The notes below the pieces were generated by a model. The model searched no databases and was not told the DNA's origin. It was given only the letters and a program-made list of their open reading frames with translations. DNA of 64,000 bases from Karalla daura (Eukaryota; Chordata; Actinopteri; Chaetodontiformes; Leiognathidae). Positions 12,680-24,878 of this stretch are shown here, in pieces. Made by a program: the position numbers and the translations under genes. Each line of letters begins with the position of its first letter. Position 1 is the first letter of the stretch. The stretch covers positions 18,350,015 to 18,414,014 of the forward strand of contig CM055190.1 in assembly GCA_029224185.1 (NCBI GenBank), read 5' to 3'.

Positions 12680-12886
12680 GGCATACAGTGAATACCTAGG
12701 TGTCCATTCCATCAAAAGACACACACACACACACAGGAGCAATTTAGAGGTTTCATTTGGCTGTAGGAGGAACTGGGAAGAACAGGCAAACTGCACACAA
12801 AAAGTTCCTCGGTCTAACTGGGTGAAGAACCAGGATTTTACTGCTGAGAGACAACAATGCTAAACACCAAATCACTCTGATGCCCC
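12680..12886 (-). mobile_element. SINE-like interspersed repeat, copy 2 (reverse)
   Basis: Reverse-oriented diverged copy. It contains GGTGTCCATTCCATC followed by an expanded CA tract (12719-12735), GGAGCAATTTAGAGG, a GGCAAACTGCACACAAAAAG block equivalent to the usual ATGCAAACTCCACACAGAAAG, and an ACAATGCTAAACACCAAATCA end equivalent to the repeat's head. It is heavily mutated and has no coding potential. Confidence 0.65.
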
Positions 12887-13902
12887 ATTCGACATTACAA
12901 TGAATGGGAAATGCATACTCTCATGATTGCTCATTCTGAAGGATGAGCCTGTCTACTTACACTGCAGTGTTGCTCTTGAATGATTCTCCAATTAGACTAA
13001 AAGCAAAGCAAATGAATATACCTGGAAATAGATGGGGTTTTCTCAGGTGCTCTTTATTGTTTCATGGACTGCAGTAGCTTGTGACTGATAGTGAAAAGGC
13101 ATCTCTGTAGACTGTAATAATTTGATCAGTTACCTTTGTGGACTCCTAAATAGGCCTTTAGTGCAGCTGAATTTCTCTTTCAGCCTCACTGAGAGGCAGA
13201 CGTTTGGACAACAGCTTTGTTTTTCAGGAAACATTCCAGTTAAGTTTTATTAATGTCATGTCTGCATAGTGAGAAATGCTCTCTTGGTCTTGAAGTAAAG
13301 CTTTTTTTTCACTGCCTGTCTAACAGGAGATACACACAGCACAGGAGATACACTGTTGAGTTTATATAGAACGATAGGAATGGTAAACGGTAAAGTTTAT
13401 TATTGATAGTGAGTATATTACATAAACACAGAAGGTGTGATCATGTTTGCTGAGGTATGTTCCCTTTAGGGAGAGTTTCTCACCAACCCTAACCCGCTAC
13501 CCAATTACTGCACCCTGCACACAAAATTTATCCTGGTTTTGTAGACAGAGATGAGGTGAGACTAATGGCAGAGGTGCTTCATGGATGCTCGGTTTGCTGA
13601 GTTTCAACTTTTACATGAACATGTAAACATTTTTTACATCCATCAGGAGTAAACACTTTTTGCATGGCAGCTCCCTTCTGCAGCCAGATAAAACAAATGG
13701 CACTCCCTCATTTTTCTCTCATTGCTTCTCCTAGTGGCTTTCTGTCCTCACGCTCCTGCAATAGCAGCAAAAAAGCCTTTTTGAAATGCCGTAATGCAAT
13801 TGAGCTGCTAAGCACTGAGTTGTATTAGGTTATCAGTGGCTGAAATCCCTCGTGGTGTGAGACATAAATCACACCCGTCAGTCCTCTTTCTTTTTTCCCC
13901 CT

Positions 13903-13931
13903 TCCTCCTCCTCCTCCTCCTCCCTCTCTCT
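13903..13931. repeat. (CTC)n / CT-rich tract
   Basis: CCT/CTC trinucleotide units followed by CTCTCTCT and TACAG. The block resembles a polypyrimidine plus acceptor, but no supported exon follows it. Confidence 0.85.
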
Positions 13932-15748
13932 ACAGCCTGCTGACTTTTCTGCCAGTCTCAGAGGGGCTTCAACCTTGACGCATTCAATCCTTCCTGGACT
14001 AGCCATGACATTAATATCATATTTCTGTCCATGCTCATTCAGCGCAGGATATCTTTTCGCATTGTTGTCTGTGTACACAGTGGAAGGTGGTTATTGTCAG
14101 GTGAAATCATCAGTCTGCCATAATATAGCATTTGCATTTTGGATATTGGTGGCTGTGAGATGCAATAAACTAGAAAAGAAATTGTAGCAACTGCTTTCCT
14201 TTTTCTAACCAAATTTAAAGCCATACTCAAATTTCAACTAATGCACCCAATTTTTTTTGCTCCTGATTATCAAATGATCTAACTCAACACAGTCTCTCCG
14301 CATTAGGAGTTCAGTGGGGAGAGGCAAAGCCCATACTCTCTTAGGTCTAATGGAAGACCGGTCCTAATCGAAAATGCAGTCCGGCAACCTCACATAGCAT
14401 CGTGCAACACTGAGCCAAAGTGGCAGGTGCCAGTTACACTCTCCCTCCTTTGCTAATGTTCCCCTTCTGTTCCCACTGATTTGGAGTCAGCTTCATCAGC
14501 TGAGAGCCCCAGCGCATTTCAAGAAGTCTGCATTAAGCTGCCAGACCTCTGGCAGGTGTAAGACATGGCCAACCTGGGATCAGAGCTGTGGAATGAAAGT
14601 AATTGACTTGGTTCTCTCTCTCTGTAAAGGACCCAGCTACTGCGGGGATGTGGCCTAAGCCTGATGTGAAGTTCGAATGGGCTTACAGTGCAGCTGAGCA
14701 AAGACCTGATATATGGAGGCACTGCAGTCTTGTGCTGAGGGGGGAATTTTGCTTTCATGACAAGTGTGGCTTGGCTGCAGTCCTGACACACCCTGGCATG
14801 CCACAAAGCAGATGGTGTTTCCCCAGGCAACACCACCACTTTCTAGCACCCCTCGCCCCACAACGCTGTGCTCCTCCTGCTGTCGAGGAGTCATTAGTGC
14901 AGTGGGACAGGAAGGACACATCGGGACACACTGGAAATACTAACCACCTCCTCCCCCTATACGCGATGCAGGCTGCAGCAGAGGTGACGGCGCCTTACTG
15001 AACCAACACATGTTGGCAGTCGTTGGTTAAAATAATTTTGATAACATTGTAACCTGCTATTGAGTGAGCGTGTAGATGTACACCTCGCTGATTAGGTTAT
15101 GAACACAATGCACAGGGTGGAGCTGATGTAGTTGCTCAGAAATTCCCCCTTGACGAAAAGACACGTCCTAAACAAACAACTGCCATGAGTCATCTGGGTT
15201 ACTGCCATAAGGCTGAACTATATCGTAACTCAAATCCTACTTTCTTCCATGACCAACTTCTTTTCCTTTCAGTTCTATTCATTGCGAGCTAGTTTTGTTT
15301 TGTTATCATTTGAAATTAACTTTTTGATCAAACCTTAACCGTATTAGCTGACAAACATGAGTCGGGTGATGAAAGGAGCTTTTACTGCCTGACTGAGGGC
15401 TAAATATACATGTGGCTGTAAAATGGAAATGTTTGTTTTATAGTGTTAGCTGTTTGATGACAAGCCTTGGGAAGCTTATTTAAGTATATCTAGGCGCAGG
15501 CACCATAATTAAGTTGTTCACAGTTGTAGGTGCTCTCCTTAAGCCAAACCAGCAGAATTTAAAGCCAGTAATCCTGATTGTTCGTGCCCTTTTATGTGCT
15601 ATAATTGCATCTTGTCTTGCCGTGTTTTGCAAAACAGAATATTTTGTAGTTAACATGATGAAAAAGATAGTCCAAATACTGAAATACTGGCTCTGCCTCT
15701 GTAACAATATTAAGGAGAGCGACACCCTGGAGGTACGTGGGACTGATT

Positions 15749-15775
15749 GCCTGAAAGCCTGATTTGCTTTCAGGC
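15749..15775. repeat. Perfect 10-bp hairpin, 7-nt loop
   Basis: GCCTGAAAGC (15749-15758) and GCTTTCAGGC (15766-15775) are exact reverse complements around CTGATTT. In a vertebrate intron a stem this short is usually incidental; I assign no function. Confidence 0.6.
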
Positions 15776-15949
15776 TGCCAGCAGACCTATTAGGCTTTGA
15801 TTTATCTTGATTTTGATTGTTTGGGGCAGCAAAAAGGCACAAAAATCAGAGTCAAAATAAAAATTGGATTTTCTCTGTCCACTAATACCGTGCCACTTGA
15901 AACAACCAGACTAGTAGAAGTACTAAGCTATAAATGCTAACCGCTTGAC

Positions 15950-16060
15950 AATCAACATGCAAACTCCACACAAAAAGCTGCTTCTTCTAAACGGTGTCCC
16001 AAACTGAAGACCTTCTTGCTTTGAGGCCACAGTGCTAACGACCAAATCAACTGGTGTGGA
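15950..16060 (-). mobile_element. SINE-like interspersed repeat, copy 3 (reverse, partial)
   Basis: Contains ACATGCAAACTCCACACAAA at 15954-15973, then GACCTTCTTGCTTTGAGGCC and ACAGTGCTAACGACCAAATCA, the reverse complement of the head seen in copy 6 (63127-63304). Only the head half of the repeat is present. Confidence 0.7.
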
Positions 16061-18371
16061 ATCAGGTCTTTTTTAATCTGTGTCCCTGATTGCATTTAAT
16101 CCCCGGACATCACGCCGGCTGATGCTATCAGAAGTTTTCATCACTCACCCCGCCTGTTATTTCTCCCAGCTTATGTCGACAGGAGCGCTGACGTAATGCA
16201 TTTGGAGCGACTCCACGCATAACTCAATAAGTTACTGCCATTATTTCCTGAAACGTGCCCAAACATCCTTTGTCTGATGGAGGCGCAGAAAGCTTTAAGG
16301 TGGTACGAGTTTTAAGGTGCGGGCTCTGCTCAAACCTCACTGTGGGCTCATACATAAAGTAGTTGTGTCATCTGAAGCTGCTTAGGAGAATGTAAGATAC
16401 AGCATTTGGAGGGTTTTATCACATTTGCGGGCTATGGTCTCAAACCTCGAGCCACTTTGCTGCAGCATGTGGACCACAGTCAAATGGGCACTGGCTCTCT
16501 TCCCTTCCATTTAGGTGATTCATATGTTTTCTTAGTGAGGGCTATATATTCTTAGGTTTGGGCGCGTTTGCAGTTACTGTATCTGAGGTGGCTCTGGCAC
16601 ACTCTATGATTACTGATGCCTGTGCAACAAGGTGCAAGATGATAATGATACTGTGGGTACAATGCATAATTTACAGAGTTTTAGGGTCTCTAGTGCTACA
16701 GCGAAGTTTCCTGTTTGAGTTTCTGAATTTTATAAACTTGTGAGTGAAACTTGTGGCGTAAAAACAACCCAGGACAATGTTTGTATTGGATTCTCCCTCC
16801 TGCTTGGATTCACAGAAGCAAAACATTTGAAGAACCCATAATTATCCTGTGGCGGAAAAAAAAAAAATCCTAGTTATTTTTCCCAAAACAGATGGAGAGG
16901 GGAATACTGAAGGAGGCAGATTTAACGCACAGTAGCTGCTATGAAACAAATTCTTAGCACTTACTTCCTTTGCTGTTTTTGCCTAAACCGTGTATAGTGG
17001 AGAGAAACAATGCAGGTATAGAGCTGCAGCATTTTCCTGTCACTAAGAAGCTTACAAATAATCCCTTGTGAATTTCACGAGCGAGGTTTTTTATTATTGT
17101 TATTATTTTTTATCTTTTATGTGTTTATTTACAGGGTAAATGATACCTGACCTCAGTCAGCACAAAAGTGGCTTTCCCAGCTGGAGAGAAATCCTGCTGT
17201 TTGAAGGTCATACTGTATCTGCACGATTTACTTGCTTCCCTCAGGCTTGGCAGGTGTATGTGTGTGTGGCACTGCCATGGGTGGCCCTACAGAGTTAGCT
17301 TCTGGGATGTGTGCTCTCGCTGTGGCGGCAAAGATGGACAGTGGTTGCACTCAGTCAAACTGGCTAGATGGAGGCGCAGTGCGGCGGGCTCGGAAGCTCG
17401 TTCCACCTCCAGCCTGCCTCGCCCAGCCTCATCCCCCAGATGAGTGATGAGCGTGTTTATAATAAGACCAAATCCCTTCCTGTTACACATGAGTCACAGG
17501 GTGTAGTGCCACTCATGTACGTGTTTACATGCTCCCTTAGGTGTAGGCTTGGGCATTTCCTTATTTGTTTGAAAGCCTTTCCTTAAAATGTTTCCGAGGT
17601 AAGGAGCCCACTGATTGGCAAGGCTCTCAGAAACTCTCAAAATAGAAAAAGTCAATCCGAACAGCTGGCCTATACCCCTGGAGACACGCCCCCTCATTAA
17701 AGCCAATGTCCAAGAGGACAGATGGCTGAAATGGGAGTTTAGTTCCTTTTAAAGGGCAGATCCTTAGTTTCAAAGCGGTGTCCTGGTGCATGGAGCAAAC
17801 ATTTCAATATACTACCCCAAGGCAGTATAGATGTGGACCGTTGCTCCGCTTCCTAAAGGTTTGTGCTGTATTTCTGGGTCTCAGGATGTCCACCTAATTG
17901 CCATCTACTGCACAAAATGCTCGGCAAAAGAGCAGGACTGCAATTAACCGTGGCTCTCTGCCAGCCCGGCATAAATCTGCCAAATTGTTTCTCTTAAGAA
18001 AGTTGAGCAGTTGTGGTCTTCCTTCCTCTACTTTTGAAATGTAGGCCTGTCACTGGGCTATCATATAATTAGGCAGACCAGTAGCAGTGGAAAGCGTGCT
18101 ATAAGGCTAAAAGCTGGGGCATTGTGGTGTGCCGAGGCATACAAAGGTGCTGTGTTATTTATGTGTTGCTCCCTTTATCTCCCGTCCTGCCTCGGTGGAT
18201 ATCACTTCACTCTGTCCGGTGCTGCTGCATTATCTGTCATACAACTCTCCAGGTGCCTAACCCATGCTGTAGTGTTTAACAGAGCAGCACAATGAAAATG
18301 TGCCCACTTGCTATTTCATTGTTTCCCTCCTTCTATCTCACCTTGCTTTTTGTTTTTACTGTCTCCCACAG

Positions 18372-18504
18372 CTCATTATCCTTGAAGACTACGCGGACCC
18401 TTTTGATGCGGAGCAGGCTGGCAGCACTCAGACCATTACAGAAAAAGTGGCGACAGAAAATGACGGTTACATGGAGCCATACGAGGCTCAGAAGATGATG
18501 GCAG
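18372..18504 (+). CDS. shf: SH2-adaptor (SHF-type) coding exon 2
   Basis: This 133-nt exon follows a pyrimidine tract and CCCACAG and ends GATGATGGCAG|GTAGAT. It enters in phase 0, matching exon 1, and leaves in phase 1, so one G is shared with the next exon. It encodes residues 147-190. Residues LIILEDYADPFDAE carry the YADP site (Tyr153); ENDGYMEPYEAQKMMA carries the YMEP site (Tyr179) and PYEAQ (Tyr183). YxxP motifs of this family are known, when phosphorylated, to bind Crk-type SH2 domains. From memory, the PFD plus ENDGYMEPYEAQKMMAE pattern fits SHF better than SHE (PYD, AQQMITE) or SHB (DDYSDPFD, AQRIMTE); a Glu from the split codon would complete it. This exon is the main reason for the SHF call. 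No downstream exon was located. Confidence 0.87.
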
Positions 18505-21097
18505 GTAGATCTAGACTTTTTTTTAAATTCATTTATGTGGATATTCTCATTGGTCCAGCTCCTTTGTTCAGGGAGTTATAGAGTCATGGGAACACTTGTG
18601 GATGTTTCACCTTTCCTCCAGTAGGCCTCTTCACTTCTCAACAGGTGGTGAAGACTCAAATTCAAGCTGTTGCAGCATAGCTGTAGAGAGTACCAGGATT
18701 TTTGTCATTTTGTTTCAAAGCTTCAGATGTCCCTGTCTGCTCAGAATTAGTCTCTTAATTATTATTTCATCTGTATATTTGCTCTCATAATGGTGGTTCA
18801 AACTGTAATTCTTAAATTTAGCACATGGTATAGCATTGGCTAACATGCGTGAGTGCTAATGGCTTATTTGCATCCCACAATAGTCCATACATGTGAACAC
18901 ACTGTCATTGTTGATCATTGGACAGTTTCCTTTACTTCCCTGCCAAACCACCTGTTCCTTGTCCAATACCTGTACTTTGTCATCAGTGAGAGGTCAAATG
19001 TCTTCAAGAAATTACAAGTCGAGGTGCCAGGACACTACAACTCCGCCGCTACTTCTTGCTCTATTTATTTATTCATTCCTTCTCACCAAGCTACTTCCAT
19101 CACCTTCACACCTTGGTTAACCGGAGGTCAAGTGACAAATAATTGATTTGTATCTGTGCTGTGACTGCTCCTAGTTGGTTATTAATTAGTATGCAGTGTG
19201 ATTTGACCATATGCTTCCAAGCTGTGTTTTAATGACAGGGGCTCCGATGTCCTAATACCGCTCTACATGACAGGTGCAGCGGAGCAAGAACACAACCTGT
19301 GTGTTGCGGGAAGTGTCAAAACATTTTCAAAATCCGTGACGGCACCTTGAGAAATCCTACAACCATCTCTTACTTAGGAGACCAACAAAGACAATCATTT
19401 TTCTGTTTTTATCTGTGTGCATGCGGACACAGCCACTTGCTGGGATTTCCAGGAAAGTTTTTTTTTGTGACAACAATAGCCATGTGCTAACATAAGAATT
19501 TAGTTGAACCACATTCTCCGCACAGCTTTGTCACTGCGTACATTCACTCTGTGGTCAAGGGAGCGCAGCAGTGACAAAGAGCAAAGAATGTGCAGAGGAG
19601 AAATGATGAAAAATGCGGAGGAAACAAAACATGTGGCAGCTGTTTTCCTCAGACAGGAATGTTTCATAAATGTCAAACCTCAAGTGGATGTTACTGGAAC
19701 TTGAATGACTGCAGGGTATCAGTATTTAGGCCCTGATAAATCCACAGATCACTGCACATTGCACCGGTATCTCTCACCCTTCTGCACACTGTGTACTCTT
19801 AAACACCCTCCCTCACATTGCTGCTGCTGTAAAGGCAGGACATGAATGTCTCTGTCCCTCCTCAGCAATTTTCTTTTAATGGCCCCCCAGACAATCTCTT
19901 GTTTTCATCTGTCTCTCCGGGTTGACCTCTGGCCCAGTCATTGCCTGCGCTTCGTACAAAACACAAGATTTATCACCTCTCTCAGGTGGAGGGAGCTGTA
20001 CAGAAAGAAAATCTGAGCTCACTGTTTGTGGTATTACTTGAATTTTGAAGTTTTTCTGTGCTCTTGAAATTCAGCTCGACACAGCTTCTGCTTTTGGCTG
20101 TATTGACAAGTGAAGCTACGCCGGCGGCAGTAGTCTGTTTGATCTGATGGAGTTTTCCTTATGCTGTCATTTTTGTTTGCTGACTTTTAAACCTGGAGTG
20201 AGGCTGTTTTTCAGACCTCTGGCTTTTATTCATCATATCTATTGATTGCCTGTGCTTGTTGTTCTTTCGGCTGTTTTGATTGAGCTAGCAGGGTGTCATT
20301 TTAAATTGAGCTGTTAGTGGATTTCTTTGGCTCTGCTGTCATCCCTCTAATATGCAGAACGATCCATGGATTTATCCCACGGGTGAGTGATTTCAAGGCA
20401 TTAAATCATTCAAACATGCAGGCATACATATTTGTAGGAAATGCATCATTTGAGTAGAGGAAAACAGCTCATATGTTCACTGGAACATACTTGAAGAATT
20501 TGCTCCAAATTTGCACAGCTTGACACATGCACACCTGAATGCGGCCCAGTTTAGCCCCAGTGGTACAGATGGGGGACAAGTGCCTTGCCCAAAGGTACCT
20601 CAATGATACAATGGGGGTCAGATGCTCTCTCTCTTTCTCACTGTATATGGTTGGGCGAGAAGATCAACAAACTGACTGTAGATAGAGTAATTGCTGCACC
20701 TCTTAGTGTGACAGCATATTGGTCAGGCAGTACTGCACACTCAGGATAAAGTTGGCTAAAAATGACTGAGAGCAACCATTGAATAGGCTGCTGCACTGAA
20801 GCAAAGAAAGGACCAGAGCACTCTTATGAAGCTAGAAGCCTGCTTCTCCCTCAGTCTCATTCTGTTACTGTTGCTCTCTTTTCTCTTTCATTCTCCAGGC
20901 TACGTGCTATGAGCTTTTTGCCGACTCAACCTGCACCATTAACAACACTTGACTTTTCTTCAGCTCTCAGACGGGTTGGCTATAGACAGCTGCAACTATA
21001 TTAGCCTCATGTTCTTTTCTGCTCTCACTGTCATAGAAGGGTTCAGATGGAGTTAATCCATTAATCATAGATTAATCACCAGCCAAATTCACATCAT

Positions 21098-21190
21098 CGA
21101 TAGATAGTAGGTAGATGAATAGATAGAAGGTAGGTAGATGGCTAGATAGATGATAGGTAGGCGGATGTATAGATAGATTGATAGGGAGAT
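21098..21190. repeat. Degenerate (GATA)n tract
   Basis: TAGATAGT/GTAGATGA/TAGATAGA units with many substitutions, an old decayed tetranucleotide array compared with the pure array at 55717-55868. Confidence 0.8.
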
Positions 21191-21229
21191 ACTTGTTTCA
21201 ACATCAGAAGTCAAAAGTTGTTTTAGAGA

Positions 21230-21262
21230 TAGTGCCTTACAAAAGTTTAATCAAAACACCTG
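21230..21262. mobile_element. Possible transposon terminus relic
   Basis: TAGTGCCTTACAAAAGTTTA at 21229-21248 recalls the AGTGCCTTGCAAAAGTATTC terminus of a widespread vertebrate DNA transposon family. Only about 30 nt match, so the call is weak. Confidence 0.3.
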
Positions 21263-23093
21263 TCAACAGAATGGGAATAAATCTTCAACTGTGTGAGGAA
21301 TAATTTAATGGTTTTAGGGCTCTCTAGACACATGCAGACACACAGTATATTGTTCTGCTTTGATATATAGATGCATTAATCAACCACAGTGTCTGTAGAT
21401 ACTGATGTTTTTTATAGCAAACTTGTGGCCCCCCGTCAATCTTGAATTCAGTTTCCACTGCAAATCACCTTTTCGTTTTTCTGATGTCTGCAGTCAGAAC
21501 TTCTGAAGCAGCCACCTTAGACGAACATCTTTTGTGTTGAGTAATGACTCGTGGTTTTGTGCTGCACTTAGGAGAGATTATGAGCTAATGAGACAGGAGG
21601 TAAAGCAATAGTGTGACTAAGCCGTTCCATAAAAGATTCTATGGATTGAAAGGTCTTCACAGCAATCCATGCGCAAGAGTTGTTCATGAATAGTATAAAA
21701 AAAATACGGGGGAGTGTAGCTTGAAAATATTTATTAAAGGACTGATAACGTATAGTTTACAACATCTGTACAACCTAATTTTCTCCTGACTGCAGGTAAA
21801 ACTGGAGCATAGAATTACAGACACTAAATGAATGCATCACTTCCTGGAGTGTAGCCTGACTCCAGTACAAAACGTGTGAACACTATGCGTTCTTCTTTGT
21901 GCTGTGCCCTGCTCGGCGAATTTTGAGGAAATTGTTTGACTGTGTTTTGCATGATGCCTCTTATACACAAATTAAACAAAAAAAAAAAAAGGAAAACATG
22001 ACCCCATCGGTTGAGGTCATTCACCAGATGAAATTGTCACGCCAGTTGCATTGCTGTTTGTTAATCTCAAAAAGTCTGTACAATCATTAACTGTGAATAA
22101 TTACAAATATTTCCCCTCTTTTGCTTATATTACTCATCCACAAGCCATTCAGCCATGTAAATGAAACACCTGGAATGATTATCTAATCAGAATAAGATAT
22201 GTCCTCTGCAAATTACAGGGAGGCTTATAATTTTCTATCGAAAATAAATTATTTCAAGCATGTCGTGTAGGCAGAACTACTGGTCAGATATATCTGTAAC
22301 ATAAATGTATGAGATGCTCCCAACAGTTGAAGAAAATAAAGAAGTAAAAATCAAGGCACAGGTTTTGATAGAACTTTTCTAACCCTGCTTTTTGTTCCTA
22401 GCAGTCCCTCTAGCATTGCACCAAACAGTATAATTTGGATTTTAAAACCTGCTGACCAGGCTGCCTGGATACAACTGACCAAACACGCTAATGAGGCTTT
22501 TATTAAGTCTCCAAAGATCACTTTAAATGCGATTGTTTTTAAAGTTGGAGTTAAATTATGTTGACTCTGGATGTGCTTTTTGGAATATACAATTATAATC
22601 CCTACATTACCCAACATTCACACCTTGAACACACAAACACACACTCGACCACATCGTGGGAGGTGTGGCATGTTGGGACTGGAGGCGAAAAGTGCCACAG
22701 CCGTTTACATAACTGACTGTGCACCCCTGCTGTTTGTGTGTTTTTGTTGGCATGCAGGCTGCCGTGTATTTGAACGTGACTTTGTATGAGTGTGCGTGCG
22801 TGTGTGTGTGTGTGAGTGAGTGGGACTGGCAGGAGCTCATGCCTGTGCGACTCTTTGTGTGCGGGTATTGTATGCTCCATGCCTTTCTCTCCCAGGAGCC
22901 ATCCTCAGTGAGGTTGAGCTGACTGATTTATGGGCCTGCAGGAGGAGCATGTCATGACTTCCTTAACCTGAAAAGCCGGCCCCACCTCCCCCCAGAAGCT
23001 GTTCCGTGCTGGCTGCTGGCCGGGGCTTACCGCACCACCTGCAGTTACGTGTAGACATGTGCAGAGCCACTCTGTCTTTACAACATATCCTGC

Positions 23094-23126
23094 ATGTGTG
23101 TGTGTGTGTGTGTGTGTGCGCGTGTA
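23094..23126. repeat. (TG)n microsatellite
   Basis: About twelve TG units ending in GCGCGTGTATG; the opposite-strand histidine/threonine-rich frame over it is an artefact. Confidence 0.92.
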
Positions 23127-23289
23127 TGCCCGTGTGTTTCGAGAGTGCTTCAAATGTTTGTCATGTCCACACGCGTTAGCGATTGTATTTGCTATCTTTG
23201 TACCAGTGTAACTCGTGTGTTTCTGAGTCGAGGAGAGGACATTTTCCCCCCTTTGTAGTCAGCTACATGAGGAAAGAATGGTGCTCCCC

Positions 23290-23860
23290 GTGTGATATAT
23301 AATGTAATAGGAAAATAAAGATAACGTTGAGTCATGCAACGTCACAATAATTTGCTTAAGTTGTCTTATCTTTGCTTACATTATCTTAGGTAAAGTCTTG
23401 CACACCTCGGTAAAGTCAACTTTAGCAATAACACCACGAGGCACATAAAGTCATGCGAAATCATGTAGTAGTCAGTGGCAGACCCATCAGCCTCTCTGTA
23501 TTCATTCATTAAATTACCATAAAAGAGTAAGGGTGAACCTATAGCACACTGCCACATAATGTGCCCCAAACTGTAGTGTTACATGAACTATAGTCACCAA
23601 CTACAGTGGTCCACCATAATAAATGAAACTAACATTTGCCAAAATGATAACAATTTGAGGCAGGTATTATTATTTTCTGTGCCATAAGACGAGTGGAGAA
23701 AAGAAGAAAAAGAAAGAAGAAAGAAAGAAAAATGTACAGTAGTGAGTGTGAGAGTGTGTGAACTAAAGAAAATGTGGGATAAGACTACAGGAGAGCAGTG
23801 TATGTGAACACAGTGTTAATCTTGTACCAGGTAACATAAGGTAACTAAATGAATTTCCTC
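23290..23860. repeat. Unnamed tandem-motif repeat, locus A
   Basis: Short related words recur irregularly: AGTCATGCAACGTCAC, TTACATTATCTTAGGTAAAG, GGTAAAGTCAAC, AAAGTCATGCG, and GGTAACATAAGGTAAC near 23830. A very similar vocabulary occurs at 26580-26900, and both loci end near an ACAGTG(T/C)TAATC phrase. I infer two diverged copies of one dispersed element. A purine-only AAG/AAAG tract lies inside at 23693-23731. Confidence 0.4.
23693..23731. repeat. Purine-only AAG/AAAG tract
   Basis: An uninterrupted run of A and G bases in AAGAA/GAAAG units on the + strand, within the larger locus A. Confidence 0.9.
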
Positions 23861-24358
23861 AAGTACCCTGCTTTAGTTTAGTTTTGACAAAAGTAATATG
23901 CAATTTAGGCCATTTGGTCCTTCTTTTGAAATCTGTTCGGATTGTCTGGAAGCTTAAATTATTGGTTACATAACCGTTTTTATATGTCCCTCATGTCCAG
24001 CGATTAAGATTCATCACAAATTAGAACAAAGATTTTGAATATTAATATTAACTACAAAGTATGAATTTTTGAAAACTATCTCATTTCCTGAGCTAGATGA
24101 AATTTAAAATCCCTCCTGGGGATTATAATCAAACAGCTGTATAATCACAATGCTGTTAGGGTTATTTCAATTTACGCAGTGGAGTACCATATTTTTGCTG
24201 TCATTGACAAGAATCAATCAATATTTAATACAGTTTACCATTTTGACTGTTTTAAAACTCATATCTTCATGGTGAAAAGCATCACTCGCATCTCTCTGCT
24301 CCATCCCTCCGTCATTCTCCTCGACTGACATGACAGGACCGCAGGCAAGCGCATCTTG

Positions 24359-24423
24359 CAAAACAGTAACGAGTAACAATAGCAAGAATCAGATTCTTGC
24401 TATTGTTACTCGTTAAAGTTTTG
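24359..24423. repeat. Near-perfect inverted repeat, 1-nt spacer
   Basis: The 24-nt arm at 24367-24390 (begins TAACGAGTAACAATAG) is the exact reverse complement of 24392-24415, separated by a single A at 24391. After a 2-nt mismatch on each side, the flanks CAAAAC (24359-24364) and GTTTTG (24418-24423) pair again. This is by far the best palindrome in the window. The near-absent loop argues against a microRNA precursor and suggests a fold-back duplication or a palindromic mobile-element remnant. Confidence 0.95.
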
Positions 24424-24524
24424 ATAAAAACTTTCACCTTCTTCTCTGCTCCACTGAGGTAAATCCGGGTCCCATCCAATTGCCTGTATTTGCCCAGTAG
24501 TAAGTCTGCCTCTAGTAGTAGTAG

Positions 24525-24708
24525 TGTGTCGGTTTTCTTTGGCTACTCCAGTCTCCTTCACAGTCCAAAAATATTAATTTTTAGATTGATTGGAGACTTT
24601 AAATTGTGTGTGTTAGTCTTAGGTGTGTGTTATTCTATAGTATATGTACTTGGATAGGCTCCAACAGACCCCTTTCAGGTTCAAAGTGGGTGAGATAATG
24701 GATGGTAT
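24525..24708 (+). mobile_element. SINE-like interspersed repeat, copy 4
   Basis: Carries GGTTTTCTTTGGCTACTCCA, CAGTCCAAAAATATTAATTT, ATTGGAGACTTTAAATTGTG, GATAGGCTCCAACAGACCCC and a terminal GATAATGGATGG tail: the expected order of blocks for this repeat in head-to-tail orientation. It starts directly after an AGT trinucleotide run (about 24513-24524). Confidence 0.75.
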
Positions 24709-24838
24709 CTTGCATGTGGGTGCAAGTAAGCTGCATGTGTGCAGGCTCCTGGCAAGTCACACTCGCACCTTATCTTTCTGCCTGTATCTTGTTGTCTCAT
24801 TCACACATATAAATCTACACAGATATAGACACGGAGGC

Positions 24839-24843
<5 letters not shown>

Positions 24844-24876
<33 letters not shown>
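24844..24876. repeat. (CA)n microsatellite
   Basis: Sixteen uninterrupted CA units. Confidence 0.95.

Positions 24877-24878
<2 letters not shown>

Larger units (their letters stand above)
1477..18371 (+). other. Intron 1 of the SH2-adaptor gene
   Basis: This intron starts GTGGGT and ends with a pyrimidine-rich tract and CCCACAG, joining two phase-compatible exons (0/0) that read as one family protein. It is 16,895 nt. Open frames inside it are short, mostly shadowed by simple repeats, and none is recognisable. It contains three SINE-like copies (5574-5806, 12680-12886, 15950-16060), a C14 run (1599-1612), CAAAA-type repeats (1949-1983), CA/TG microsatellites (4481-4518, 5657-5685, 8954-8990, 12322-12360), a CTC tract (13903-13931), an AT-rich palindromic element near 4924-4958 and a short hairpin at 15749-15775. 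Outside these I see no other feature. Confidence 0.8.
18505..23290. other. Intron block with no gene seen
   Basis: It holds AT-rich unique sequence, a degenerate GATA-type repeat at 21098-21190, a small transposon-like fragment at 21230-21262, an A-run at 21977-21990, and TG repeats at 22797-22814 and 23094-23126. Frames of 60-97 codons occur but lack start context, splice support or recognisable domains. Confidence 0.6.

Noticed and set aside
14603..15001. 132-codon + strand frame in intron 1
   Set aside because: No domain recognised and overlapped by equally long frames on the other strand; likely chance in a GC-richer patch.
20525..20625. GTGCCTTGCCCAAAGGTACC phrase resembling part of a fish dispersed repeat
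   Set aside because: Only one short phrase fits; too little to call a repeat copy.
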